This document shows, one piece after another, positions 11,174 through 22,800 of a DNA stretch of 64,000 bases (position 1 is its first letter; the number at the start of each line of letters is the position of its first letter). Origin of the DNA: Xestospongia muta (taxonomy: Eukaryota; Porifera; Demospongiae; Haplosclerida; Petrosiidae); NCBI GenBank assembly GCA_963693285.1, contig OY848924.1, positions 129,001-193,000 on the forward strand, read 5' to 3'. Under the pieces are notes generated by a model. That model searched no databases. It was not told where the DNA came from and saw nothing but the letters and a program-made list of their open reading frames with translations. A program made the position numbers and the translations under genes.

Positions 11174-11193
11174 TGTATGTATATGTATATATA
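11119..11193. repeat. (AT)n / (ATGT)n microsatellite
   Basis: A run of AT dinucleotides followed by tandem ATGT/GTAT units, immediately next to the hairpin at 11194-11255. Open frames through it are artefacts of the period. Confidence 0.9.
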
Positions 11194-11255
11194 CATATAT
11201 ATGTAAGGTGTTTAGAAAGGGGTGCACTCCTTTCTAAACACCTTACATATATATG
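11194..11255. repeat. Perfect 27-bp inverted repeat with 8-nt loop
   Basis: The left arm at 11194-11220 contains GTAAGGTGTTTAGAAAGG; the right arm at 11229-11255 is its exact reverse complement; the loop is GGTGCACT. The arms would form a 27-bp hairpin in RNA or a cruciform in DNA. It could be the end of a foldback transposon or a small hairpin RNA source. Confidence 0.85.
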
Positions 11256-11704
11256 GGTTATATCTATATGCTGTTCATAAATGATCTGCAATGAGTCTTG
11301 GGAATTAATCTTGTAGTAACACAGAAGAGACACCATCTTTCACATTTGTTTCAGTTATTGAACATAAACTACAAAGAGTACTCTTTGGCTTCTAGTTGAC
11401 TTTATACACATCAAGTTAGACCAGTTTTGGCTTAGTGGCAACTCAATATTGGGCTTACATTATATTGATGACATTATGATAACAAAGACATGAAATGAAA
11501 TGACAAAATACTATTTCAAGTGTTTGTACTTGACTACTGGTTCTAGTTCAGTTGAAATAATATCCATCTCTTGCTCATCGCTTCAATTGTTGATAGCCTT
11601 GGACACTATATTATTAACCATCTCTTATGTAGAACATGTACATGTGACTGACTGACCAATTGTTGGTTAGGAATGTACTGTCACTACTGTGGGGGTGTAT
11701 TGTG
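11256..11704. other. Upstream flank of protease C, with duplicated segment
   Basis: No gene seen. Bases 11387-11473 (GACCAGTTTTGGCTTAGTGG and around) recur at 2537-2632 inside the enlarged intron of broken JmjC copy A, showing that promoter-side protease DNA was moved in the rearrangements. Confidence 0.55.
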
Positions 11705-11750
11705 TATAAAATATATAAATTAGCACATTCCACACCATACACATCAGTTT
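11705..11750 (+). promoter_or_regulatory. Core promoter of protease C (TATA and initiator)
   Basis: TATAAA occurs at 11705-11710 and again at 11714-11719. A TCAGTTT initiator-like sequence has its A at 11746, 32 bp from the second TATA. This places transcription start just before the ATG at 11774 and decides the start codon of the protease. Confidence 0.5.
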
Positions 11751-11773
11751 GCATGCAGCACATCTTATCTGCA

Positions 11774-13489
11774 ATGACTTCAAAACAAACCAGTAGTGAG
11801 ACAGAAGAGACACTACCTGTCAAAGTTGGTAAAGACGATCCAGATGAAGACTTATTTCAATCACCAGGACCCAGCATAGATCCTGATATAGAAGAACAAG
11901 CTATCCTTAAATTGACTGATATTTTGCCCCCAAAAATTGAAGTACGTGTGCTAGAAACACAGCAAGACTTCCGGGATCAAATCTATCTAACTGTTAAGAC
12001 CAGACTGGAGCAGTCCCTGTCATCAGAACAAACCAGTTATGAAGAATTAAATTTGGAACTTCCAGAAGCTTATAAACGTAAGCTAGATCATGACTTGTTG
12101 CAAAGAATTTGTGCTCTTTTTTTTGAAAAAGTCAAAAAGGCAAAAAGATTACGGCTACCAAATCTAAATGAAATTGAGCTTATTAGAATGATTAAGCACA
12201 GCAACCTTAATATTAGTGGAGATTATGAGAAAATTATAGTTCCGTTCTTAATAACAAGACAACATTGTTATGATTTAAGCATCGAGCTGATTAATAATTG
12301 TTCATCTATTCAGGAAATACACTTTCAACCTTCCTACAGTGAAAATAACGATAAGAGAGAGGTGCAAAATCTTGTATCAAGAATAAAACAAAACACTAGC
12401 CGTGATATAGTCATCAAAATTGATTCACCTGCATCACCCAAGAATGGTACAACCATCAAAGAAACAATAAACAAGACTGCTTACACCTTTGATCAGTGTT
12501 ACCAAGGCCCACAATTAGGAGGTCAATATATCATGTTTACTGCTTACGATTACTGGGATATCGGTTACATTCATGAAATGGGGATAACAGGAGAAGATAT
12601 TACAGTAGCTGTTGTGGATAGTGGACTTGATTATTCCCATCCAGCATTTTATCTTAAAGAAAATATTGAATTCAAGGATTGCACTAGGAGTTTCTTGGGT
12701 ACTAATGATACCGATGGTCATGGTACTATGTGTGCAGGCATTATATGTGGTGATGCTTTTGAATATAGTAAGAGCCCAGATTCAAATGCAGAAGTAGAGA
12801 TGCTGGAAACATTTCCTCCTGGTATCGCAAACAAAGGAAAGCTAGTTGTATACAAAGTGTTCTCTGGTTACTATGCATCAAATGAAGCAATTTGTACAGC
12901 TTTACAAGATATTGAAAGGAGGGGAGATATTGATGTTGTTTCTCTTTCTCTTGGTTCATTAGCATTCACATTTTCAATCGCTGAAGCTATTTCAAATCTT
13001 GTTAGTAAACGTGTGATAGTAGTTTGTGCTGCCAGTAACTATGGTAACAAGTATATCCAACCAATTGCCTTTCCAGCTCGACTAGGACATGTATTAAGCA
13101 TAGGGTCCCATGATGAAAGTGGGAAAACCTCTCGTTTTTCTCCAGTAGGTCAACAAATCGACTTTCTAGCTCCAGGTGAAGAAATAACAGCGCCATGCAG
13201 TACTTATTATCACCATTACATTAAAGTAAATAGTGGTACATCATTTGCTGCTCCTGCAGTAGCTGGTCTTATTTGTTTGATCCTTGATTATATCAAGAAA
13301 CATTATCCTGATGTACTACGCCATTTTAAGTGTCATTGGGTGATGAAAGAGTTATTGCGTGAAATCAGTACATCTCCAGGTCGACCTACTGATGACCAGG
13401 GATTTGGTGCACTTGATCCAACACGTTTTTTCAAACAGCCAGAACGCTTTGTGGAGTACATCATGTCAGAGGTTCTTGATACACAATGA
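11774..13489 (+). CDS. Subtilisin-like serine protease, copy C
   Basis: 571 residues with no introns. The ATG at 11774 (MTSKQTSSETEE) is preferred over the in-frame ATG at 11660, because a TATA box and initiator lie between them and the upstream codons would be promoter. Residues about 50-240 form the unrecognised N-terminal domain shared with protease B; the S8 domain follows with Asp282, His316, Asn422 and Ser490, all in canonical motifs. No signal peptide. Nearly identical to copy A across the catalytic domain, which indicates recent duplication. It converges with the intact JmjC gene, 114 bp away. An intracellular subtilase of unknown substrate. Confidence 0.88.
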   Translation: MTSKQTSSETEETLPVKVGKDDPDEDLFQSPGPSIDPDIEEQAILKLTDILPPKIEVRVLETQQDFRDQIYLTVKTRLEQSLSSEQTSYEELNLELPEAYKRKLDHDLLQRICALFFEKVKKAKRLRLPNLNEIELIRMIKHSNLNISGDYEKIIVPFLITRQHCYDLSIELINNCSSIQEIHFQPSYSENNDKREVQNLVSRIKQNTSRDIVIKIDSPASPKNGTTIKETINKTAYTFDQCYQGPQLGGQYIMFTAYDYWDIGYIHEMGITGEDITVAVVDSGLDYSHPAFYLKENIEFKDCTRSFLGTNDTDGHGTMCAGIICGDAFEYSKSPDSNAEVEMLETFPPGIANKGKLVVYKVFSGYYASNEAICTALQDIERRGDIDVVSLSLGSLAFTFSIAEAISNLVSKRVIVVCAASNYGNKYIQPIAFPARLGHVLSIGSHDESGKTSRFSPVGQQIDFLAPGEEITAPCSTYYHHYIKVNSGTSFAAPAVAGLICLILDYIKKHYPDVLRHFKCHWVMKELLREISTSPGRPTDDQGFGALDPTRFFKQPERFVEYIMSEVLDTQ

Positions 13490-13603
13490 GAATACACTCC
13501 ACCTACAGCACCAGTTGAGTCAATGAATTTAATTTAGAACAAATACAGTTTTGCTATGTTTGTTTTTGCTAAGTTTTTTGAAAACAAAAATAGTTTGAAA
13601 TCA

Positions 13604-15928
13604 TTACAGTTCATCTTTAGCATGTGGGTGACCATCTCCACCTCCCTCTTCATTCTCATTAAAGTCTGGGGGTGGATGATAAGGATAAGGAGGTGGAGCT
13701 TCATCATCAGGAAATAAGAACTCATCAGAAGGAGGAGGTGGAGCCTCATCTCCATCTAATAGTCTCCCCACATGGTCCATAGCCTTACGATATCGTTCAA
13801 GTGGTATCTTATCACCACGTAGATCTAACTCACGTAATATTCCATTACATCCTGGTAATAAAATATCAAACAGCTATAATAATAATAATATAAAATATAA
13901 AATTAATAATTATTAATTAATATACCTCATTAATATTTTCTTCTTTCAGTTCTAGTGGTTTACCAGTAGAGCGCTATATAAAACAATGACATCATTATGA
14001 CATCATCATAAACCACACCCACCTCTTTTTGAGTGTTATATACATCTTTAGCATGTATTGTACCATCAGGTCGCTTCATCTCAATTAAAAAACTTCTACA
14101 AGATATTTGTTAGACCACACCCACTCTTAATTAATAGCATACTTTATTTGTAGTTCTGGACTGAGAGGAAATTGGCTTATTGGAGCAAATCCTGGTTTAT
14201 GGTGGATACCGATCCCTCCACATTCCTCAGATTGGAAACTAAACATTAAATATATTATATATATACCTAATAATACATGGAATTATACATGTACTTGTAT
14301 CAGGTTATAATATATTAATAGTAATAATACTAATGATCATAATTACAGCAGATGGTGTTAATGGTTCATTTCATATAAGAATGCATTATCTACATTATCT
14401 CTATATATGTAATTACAACTATGCTGTATATACTATTGAGTTGATATAATAACAAATCCCATAGAATTGATAAAGTGAGTTCTGATAATCCAGCTGTCAT
14501 GTTTTATAATGTACATACTAATATTGTGTGTTATGGTTTAGTAACCCTCCTACATGTAGCCTCTTTGGGTATAACTGTAGCACTTTATGGTAAGTTAAAA
14601 TGAAGTGAATGGAACATCCTCTTAAAATGAACTTATATACTTACAGACTAGCTATGGATATTACAGATACTATTTATAATACATGTATACTTACTCAAAT
14701 GGTATCCACCACACATTAACTCCCATGTTTCTACCGTAAGAGTCCACCTGTATACAATGACATCATTATGACATCACTATGACATCATCACTTACATGAT
14801 GGAGCCATTTATAAGGCAAATACAGACAGTCTCCAGCATTAACTGTAGCTTTGTACCATGGGATCTCAGGTAAGTTAGGATATTGAGTCATATTAACACT
14901 GTAATATGGATACATAAATGTTGTAAATGGATACATAGATATTATAAATGGATACATGGATGTTGTAAATGGATACATAAATATTATGAATGGATACATG
15001 GATGTTGTAAATGGATACATAGATATTATAAATGGATACATGGATACCATAATGGATGCATAATAACATACGCTGTCACATCCATGTAGTAATATCCCAA
15101 TATTTTGTGTTCTGGTCCAATTTTCTCAGAGTATTCTGGTTCAAACATGATAAACTCTTTACGTCCACTCACCACACAATGAAAGTTCTCCACAGAATCC
15201 GAATGGAGGACTGACTTAGTACCACCACTACTGAACCTAAAAAGTTACAAGGACATGTATCTATTATAGTAACTGCTCATCCATCTACCTACCAGACATT
15301 AATAAATGCTATATTTTCAGTGTATCCACCACACAACATAAAACTTGGAAATGGCCATTCTTTTTTCATTGGTTCAGGCATATCGGTTACCATATAAATA
15401 TCATGTGTTTTATATTTCTATACAAATAAAATATTTAGTTTTTTCTTTCAGTTTCAATATGATAAACCACACCCCCTAATTAAAGTAGTATCGCAACATA
15501 CATTTAAAAATTCTTCAAATGTGAATTGTTCTCCTGTTCCCGAACGATTTTCTTTTTTTCCATTTTCTGCTCCGACAATCGCTTTTCCAAATTTGTTCCT
15601 AAACAAACATATGACAATCTCATGATTATTCTATATACAAATAAATGATCACATGACTGTCACATGATCAATTTTACCTCAAATAATTATCATCTTGCCA
15701 GTTTTTATAAGCATCTGTCTCTAAAATTAACCCTTTAAATATTACTGGCAACTTTGGTTCCACATAATTATAATGAAAGGAAAAAGGATCAAGAAACATT
15801 TCATTGACTTCCACAAAATTTGGAGACATATGTGATCCAAGTGGTTCCATGTGACCTGGTGGATATTGGTCACATGACGAACATGTGACAAGAAGTAACG
15901 ACGCTAGGAGAGTTAGTTTTAAATACAT
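13604..15928 (-). CDS. ER-luminal JmjC-domain (cupin) dioxygenase
   Basis: Ten exons splice in frame to 426 residues: 15928-15678, 15598-15502, 15417-15293, 15236-15072, 14898-14796, 14747-14695, 14238-14143, 14095-14023, 13973-13926, 13873-13604. Residues 1-19 (MYLKLTLLASLLLVTCSSC) are a signal peptide. The JmjC fold carries the Fe(II) ligands His169 and Asp171 (VLHSDSVENFH) and distal His247 (GDCLYLPYKWLHHV). A Pro- and acid-rich tail ends in KDEL. Signal peptide plus KDEL predict an ER-lumen 2-oxoglutarate-dependent hydroxylase; the substrate is unknown. It is the only intact one of three copies here. A possible 5'-untranslated donor lies near 16199. Confidence 0.88.
14905..15060. repeat. 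21-bp minisatellite in JmjC intron 4
   Basis: Alternating 21-bp units (TGGATACATGGATGTTGTAAA and relatives, a 42-bp double period) fill intron 4. The same array is shorter in broken copies A (about 3085-3150) and B (about 10400-10500), so it has changed length since duplication. Confidence 0.85.
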
Positions 15929-16502
15929 AATAGCCCCTATAATAAAGAGACAATTATATTCATTGATTGTATATTAGAAATTATATAGTATTAACAATAC
16001 AAGTATTGGATATGATATCTAGAGAGTTGGGTCACTAGGTTTATTGGTTAACTTGGTCTAGCCTACATAATTGCTATATAAAATGCAATCTTCTACATTT
16101 CTCTATTATTTTTCATTATAACATGTATTATATAACCAGAGACTACATATTAACTATGATATGGGAACATCACTACTAACTAGAGACATTATACTTACCT
16201 CGTTTATAATAGAACTGAGCCCCACCCAACTATCACTCCACACCAGAGAACACGCCCCATCTATTAAGATTAACAGGTAATTCATTTATGTATAAAATAT
16301 ATAGTTTTATAATAAATATATATATTATATTATAATTCATTAGTTGATTTTTAAAGAAGATATTAATAATTAGTACATGATATAGCATATATAATGTTGT
16401 ATCATATATATATTTCAAGTCTTGGGCTAAGATCTTAAAACTCACTATATAATGTATAGTGTATTACAATATGTTGTGATTATCTGTTGTTTTGTAGGTA
16501 CA
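15929..16502. promoter_or_regulatory. Divergent promoter region JmjC / XRCC4
   Basis: The two start codons are 574 bp apart. Toward JmjC, a minus-strand donor (CGAG|GTAAG) occurs near 16199; toward XRCC4, AACAG|GTAATT near 16275 and an acceptor TTTTGTAG ending near 16497. Both genes may therefore have short untranslated first exons starting from one promoter near 16200-16260. No TATA box is certain. Confidence 0.4.
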
Positions 16503-18198
16503 ATGGCTGTTGCATCTATGGACGATCTTTTCTCTATGGATCTTAATCCAGATGCCACACCCACTCCAACCCAGACCACCCCCACAGAAAGATCTGGAGC
16601 CACACCCACAAAAAGTCCAAGAAAAAGATTAAGCAATCTGAATGATACAAACAATGATTTATTAGACCTCGTTAAACTAGAAACAGAAGGGGACTGCCCC
16701 ATTCTATATCTACTAGTCCACTCTCATTCAGATCTGTATTATCTTCAAGCTACCGATGGTCGTCAAGCGTGGGTTGGTGCAATCTCTCATCAACACATCA
16801 AAGAAACTGCTAAAAATGCCAAAGGATCAGAAGAGGCATTTCTCAGAGACACAGAACTAGCACTGACTGAAGCACCATCTGGATATCTTTATACGACAGT
16901 TTTGAAACCTTCTGATAACAGTCTAGAGTTCTCATGGAAGAAACATCTTGTTAAAGAGGATATTAAAGTATTTCTAGGTTCTGTTGTCATGGAAACGCAT
17001 GCCACACCTGCTCTTCATCTGAAGATGTTAGACTTTGCTGTTAGTAAAATGAGTGACCAACATAAAACATTACACAGTTTACAACTCGAGAAAAATAGAC
17101 TAATCAGAGAGAGAGAGATGACTTTAAAACAACTGGAGGAGACAATTAACTTGAAAGATGAGGTCAGAATAAATATATGTTCTGAATATATAGATCCATC
17201 AGTCCCTTGTCATGTATCCATTTTTTATCTATGTGTCAATAGTTTACTTTTATCTGTCCATTTTTACAGATTGAAGGAGACTTGTATGGGAAATTTAAAC
17301 TTGTACTAAATGAAAAGAAAGCAAAAATCCGCCGACTCATGGAATCTGTTGAGTATCTCTCTTCAAATCAAACATTAGAAAAGGAGAAGTCAGAAGAACC
17401 CTCGGAAAGACGGGACTCAGTAGGGACAAATGATGAAGGAATTGAGGAGGAAGATGGGAGGGAGAAAGAGATGACACCATCACCGAAACCAAAGTCAAAT
17501 GATGATACTAAGTTTAGTGGTGGTTCAATGTTGACAGATGAATGGCAGAGTGAAATAACATCACCTCCTGTGAAGAGAAGAAAGAGAGAACAAAAGAAAA
17601 CAACCACAGGTAAGAGACAAGTATAATAACTAATTTCATAAAATGTTTGACCTTGGGCCACTGTTATGTTGAGATCATGGACTTACTGACTCTGGTTTCC
17701 AGCAAGAAATTCAAAATCACCATAGTAACTATTACTATAGCAACATTATCATAGCAAAAACATGCATGTTACCATAGCAACAGTATAAACGTCACCATAG
17801 CAACAACTATAGTGACAGCATGTATGTCACCAAACCATCATTACCATGGTTACCATGGTACTATTATCATTGCAATATTACCATAGTAACAATTACCATA
17901 GCAACAGTAACCATAGAAATATAACCATACCAATAATGATTTCATTACCTAATGATATAAGTTAGTTATAACACATGAGGTCAATGATTTGTAATGATTT
18001 GACGAATTTTTTGAAGATAAGCCATTATAATATAGTTTTTGTCTAGATCTCTCGAAACTTCAGCGTCCTCCATCAATTCCTCGTTCTGGTTCATCTGACC
18101 AAGAAAACCTACAGCGATCTCGTAGTACAAGTAGCGAAACCAGTAGACAAGAAAGTGATGAACCACTTGGATCCCAAGACCTCATTAACATGATGTAA
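16503..18198 (+). CDS. XRCC4: XRCC4, non-homologous end-joining factor
   Basis: Three exons (16503-17162, 17270-17609, 18047-18198) splice in frame to 383 residues. After an N-terminal tail of about 60 residues comes the globular head (DGRQAWVGAIS, as DGHSAWTGTVS in human), then the coiled-coil stalk with GDLYGKFKLVLNEKKAKIRR, very close to the human segment that binds DNA ligase IV (LYKRFILVLNEKKTKIR). The tail is acidic and Ser-rich with KRRKREQKK. XRCC4 scaffolds ligase IV in double-strand-break joining in the nucleus. The Met at 16503 is used because the upstream codons look like an intron end (TTTTGTAG). The N-terminal extension is unusual compared with the human protein. Confidence 0.92.
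17700..17935. repeat. ACCATAGCAAC-type tandem repeats in XRCC4 intron 2
   Basis: Many imperfect copies of TTACCATAGCAACAG-like units. Each resembles half or all of an RFX X-box palindrome. Confidence 0.7.
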
Positions 18199-18492
18199 TT
18201 ATGACATCATATGTAAGAACACCCAGCCCCACCCCCTATTAAATGAAACATTAGATAAATTATTTTGAAGTTTAATAAAATATTCAGTGTAATTTTTTAT
18301 AGTAGTTGGTGTGTATGGAGAATAGAGTGATACTACAAACAAAGAGGTTTAAAAACAATAATACACAACAAATGACAGTTTTAACAACAAAGATACTAGC
18401 GGATTTTTGTATATAACGTAAAATACAACGTGTGGTTTGTCGATATTTGATTGAAATAGTCTTCAGGTTTAAAATAGTAGATGAACATTAAC

Positions 18493-18687
18493 TCATGGTT
18501 TGTGATACCTGAGAAAAGAAGTAAAAATTAATCGTTTATTGTCCGTTAATCCATCCATTTGTCCATTTACCTAGTCATATATTCACTATCTGGATGGACA
18601 GCCATTTCATTCTTCTTGTATTCGTTGAGTTCTTTACGAATAGCAGCTTTATCCTCTGGTCTTAGTCTTGTCCAGGGTTTGTCCGCT

Positions 18688-18723
<36 letters not shown>

Positions 18724-19820
18724 AGAACCTACACACACCACAGTAATATACCTTCTATCATAATCCTCGCATTCAACAACTTCTGCATATTCTGCAAACT
18801 TCCTATTAATCAACAATAAATATAGTCTTAATCAAAAGGGGCTAACTCACAAAATATTCTTCTCTCTTAGCTCTTTGACAGTAGGTCTCCGACTTAACTA
18901 AAAGAGAGAGAGAATGACATCAGTTTTAATGAAGACAATTTGTACCTTTCTTGTTAAAATTGCTTTTTTATCTTCAAAATCTTTTTCTCGCTCTGTTTTG
19001 TCTTTAGCTAAAGTAACAAACAAAAATACTATATATGTCGTTAATAGTGGGTGTGGCTAACCTCTAAGTATGTTTCTTTGTTCTAATTCATTTCTGCTTG
19101 GTCGTAAACTTAACCGTCTATGTAATAGACACATAGATCATGAAATGGATATATGGTAAGTTAATGGACATATGTAATAGACACATAGATCATGAAATGG
19201 ATACATGGTAAGTTAATGTAGACACATAGATCATAAAATGGATACATGATGAGTTAATGGACATATGTAATAGACACATAGATCATAAAATGGACACATG
19301 GTAAGTTGATGGACACACCTTTCGAGTTGTTTTTCTACTTCAGCTTTGTGTTCGGCAGTTTGAGCTATAATAAGAATTAGTTACATCATTTCTGATAATG
19401 ATCTGTCCATTTTTCCAAATTATACATCCATTTTATCAATCCATCCATCTATTCTTACTTGGAATAGGTTCATTTTTTCTTCTTTCTCGTAGGATAGCTA
19501 TACTGTCATGACGTAAAACTTTAGAGAATCCACCCACTATAAAATTAAGAAATTAAAGTAAAATTATACTTTAATTACTAAATTAAAAAGGCAATTTATT
19601 TATTTAATTGTTAACTATTTATTAAGGATTTACTTTCTACTTCCTCATCTTCCTCTTCCTCTTCATCGTTGTCATAGGAACCGTCATATTCATCATCAGA
19701 ACTGTCATCATCATCGGGTGAATATATAACAAAGTTAGGATCATTGTTTTGAGTTTTACGACGATTTTCTCTTTGTGGTTCTGATCTATTTTGTTGAGAG
19801 TAACTGTTAGGACCTTCAGC

Positions 19821-19897
<77 letters not shown>

Positions 19898-22800
19898 CAC
19901 TTCATTCACTAGAGGTTCATTGACCAATATACCTCTGGAGGTGATGTCTGTCGTCCATGTGAGAAGGGACTTGGTCTTTTCGGGACAGGAGGTGGAGGAG
20001 CACTAGCCTTCTTTACCTCGTATTGAGGACCACCTTTGAGTATACTCCTTGGACTAGGAGGTGGAGGAGATTCCTGAGGGAGTAAGTTATACCTAATTCA
20101 TCATATAAAGAATTTGTCTCACCTTAACACCTCTTGTGTCACCTAGTTTCGCAGGTAAATTCGTATCACTAATTCTAACTGGAACAGGAGGTACAGTGTT
20201 TTCATAACTGGTTTGACTGGTTCGGTCTGATACAGCACTATTTAAACTGGTACGAGGACCAATTATATGCTCAGGAGCCATCCTATTAGGATAATTCAGT
20301 ATAACTCAGTAAATTTTAGTAAATTATCTGTATATCTTTGTATACTAGAGATCTTACAGGTAAATGAAAACTGTACTGTATAGGATTTGAACATAGGCAC
20401 TTCTGTTCAAGTCAACTACTATGTCAACTGAGCTATCAGTGCTCAGTTGATAGTCACATAGCTTAAACATTATGTCTATTGACAAACTAAATATAAAGCT
20501 TAGGATATCTCAGTAAAACTCAGTAAACTTATTGTACAAACAATTTACCTATATTTGTTATAATCAAAAAAGGGGGTGGGGCCATTTAAACCGGTTTGTG
20601 CTGCAGGATACTGGAATGTTTGTGGGTAAGATCTCACGACTTCGAGAGGTTGGTGTGATGTGTGTGAGTGTGATGGTGCCACTTGTAAGGATGAAAAAGG
20701 AATTTCTGAAGAGATAAAATCACCACTAACATACGGAGCTAAAAGAAGAGACATGTATCCATCAATATGCATCCATTTGGCATTCTGTGTGTTTATTATT
20801 ATGTGTCTATGCGTCCATTTCAAACTCACGTGATGACTCAGTTATTTCTGAAGCACTGAAGTCCACTAAATCTGTACGAGGTAATCCTAATTAAAGAGGT
20901 GTGGTCAGTAAGCATGGATTAAATAATCCTTATAAGGTAACATGTCAATAGATTGTAATGTCTATAACACTGACACAATAATAGACCACACCTACTATAA
21001 TCAATAGATTGTTTTGGCTACAGTATCATTAGTAAACATCAGTACTTACTACAGTGACCTAGGATAGCTACCATTAGTAAGCTCTAGACTAGTAAACATC
21101 AGTACTTACCACAGTGACCTAGGATAGCTACCATTAGTAAGCTCTAGACTAGTAAACATCAGTACTTACCACAGTGACCTAGGATAGCTACCATTAGTAA
21201 GCTCTAGACTAGTAAACATCAGTACTTACCACAGTGACCTAGGATAGCTACCATTAGTAAGCTCTAATCTTACTATAGTGACCTAAGATAGCTAGCATTA
21301 CTAAACTCCAGACTAATGAACTTACAACAGTGACCAAACACTGACTAGGAAGTCTATAATTACTTTAACATACTGTAGTGACATATCTACACCAAATCAC
21401 ATTTCACACACACACACACACACACAAAGACATTCCATGTATTTAATAGACCATATCATGTATTGAAAGAATGGACACAGATCATTTAGTAATCTCACGT
21501 CAATAAAAACACCAGGAACTGACTTCAAATCAACTTCCATGAATACATGTAATAGACATGTACACAGCTGTTTAAAATAACATCAAAGCATTGAAATGGA
21601 CCATTACCTGGTTTCAATGCATAAATAGCTAATATTTCACACAACCCAGATGTCACTAGTAATGATATTTACTTTATATGGAGGAGATATTGAGGCACTC
21701 ATTCTAGTGACAACACAACAACTAGATCATGTCAATAATGTCAATATGATGTAACCAGTAGCCCACCTGTCATATTAGTACTTAACATATTACTTGTTAC
21801 TACCAAATTTGTTAAAGTACTTGGCATACAATGCTAAGTTGGTCATTAACATTCTTTAAATAGTATTTTTATATGTATCAGTACATGTGTACAGTCCTTA
21901 TATGTGGATATTCATCCATAAAGGATTTATTTTCTAGTTAGTCATCCATTTAATAGTTTATTTATTGTTTAGATCCTTTATACATTCATTACAATACAAT
22001 GTATCCATTAAAGTCTCTATGCATCCATTAAAATATTATGAATATAATATACATTGATTAATACTCTCTATGCATCCATTTATACTATCTGTGTTTTAAA
22101 TTTCATTCTGATGATCCATTAATGCACTCTATCTGTCCATTAATATACTCTATCTGTCCATTAATATATTTAATCTGTCCATTAATATACTCTATCTCTC
22201 CATTAATATATTTAATCTGTCCATTAATATACTCTATCTGTCCATTAATATATTCAATCTGTCCATTAATATATTCAATCTGTCCATTAATATACTCTAT
22301 CTGTCCATTAATATACCCTATCTGTCCATTTACTCTATCCTATTCATATATCCATAAATGGCATATCTTCACGCCATTTTCTCTCTCACAACTCATAATA
22401 ATAGCTATATCAAATTCTAAACAACATTAAAAGGAATTTTAAGAATGCAGTAACTGCTTTAATGATGGCAAATATTATTACTTGTTGTCATTATGTATTT
22501 GTGAATGAGAGAAAACAAGTTATCTTACAACCAATAGTGTCCAATCATCATGCGCCATCTGTCCATTTAGCAGATATTCCGTCCATTGTAATATGATGAC
22601 CTATGACTTCATTTGCTTAACCATCCATCCATTTCAATATCCATTACTCCATCTATCCATACTCCAACTATTTATCTGTCCATTCATTACTCTATCCATC
22701 CATTCTCCAGCATTTATCTGTCCATTCATTACTCTATCCATCCATCCTCCAGCATTTATTTGTCCATTCATTACTCTATCCATCCATTCTCCAGTTATTT

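Noticed and set aside
11660..11773. Start of protease C at the upstream in-frame ATG
   Set aside because: The intervening DNA contains TATA boxes and an initiator at correct spacing, and the added residues have no counterpart in protease B.
14766..15050. MYPFIIS-repeat protein on the minus strand (also at 10258-10500 and 2941-3120)
   Set aside because: It is JmjC intron 4 read through into exon 5; the donor GTATGT and acceptor TTACAG restore a conserved JmjC protein.
16452..16502. XRCC4 starting at the upstream Met with a hydrophobic leader
   Set aside because: TTTTGTAG just before 16498 looks like a splice acceptor, and a secretory leader makes no sense for XRCC4.
20370..20440. Functional tRNA gene
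   Set aside because: T-arm and acceptor stem do not pair.
21030..21268. CRISPR-like array
   Set aside because: The 60-bp units are identical throughout with no variable spacers, and this is animal DNA.
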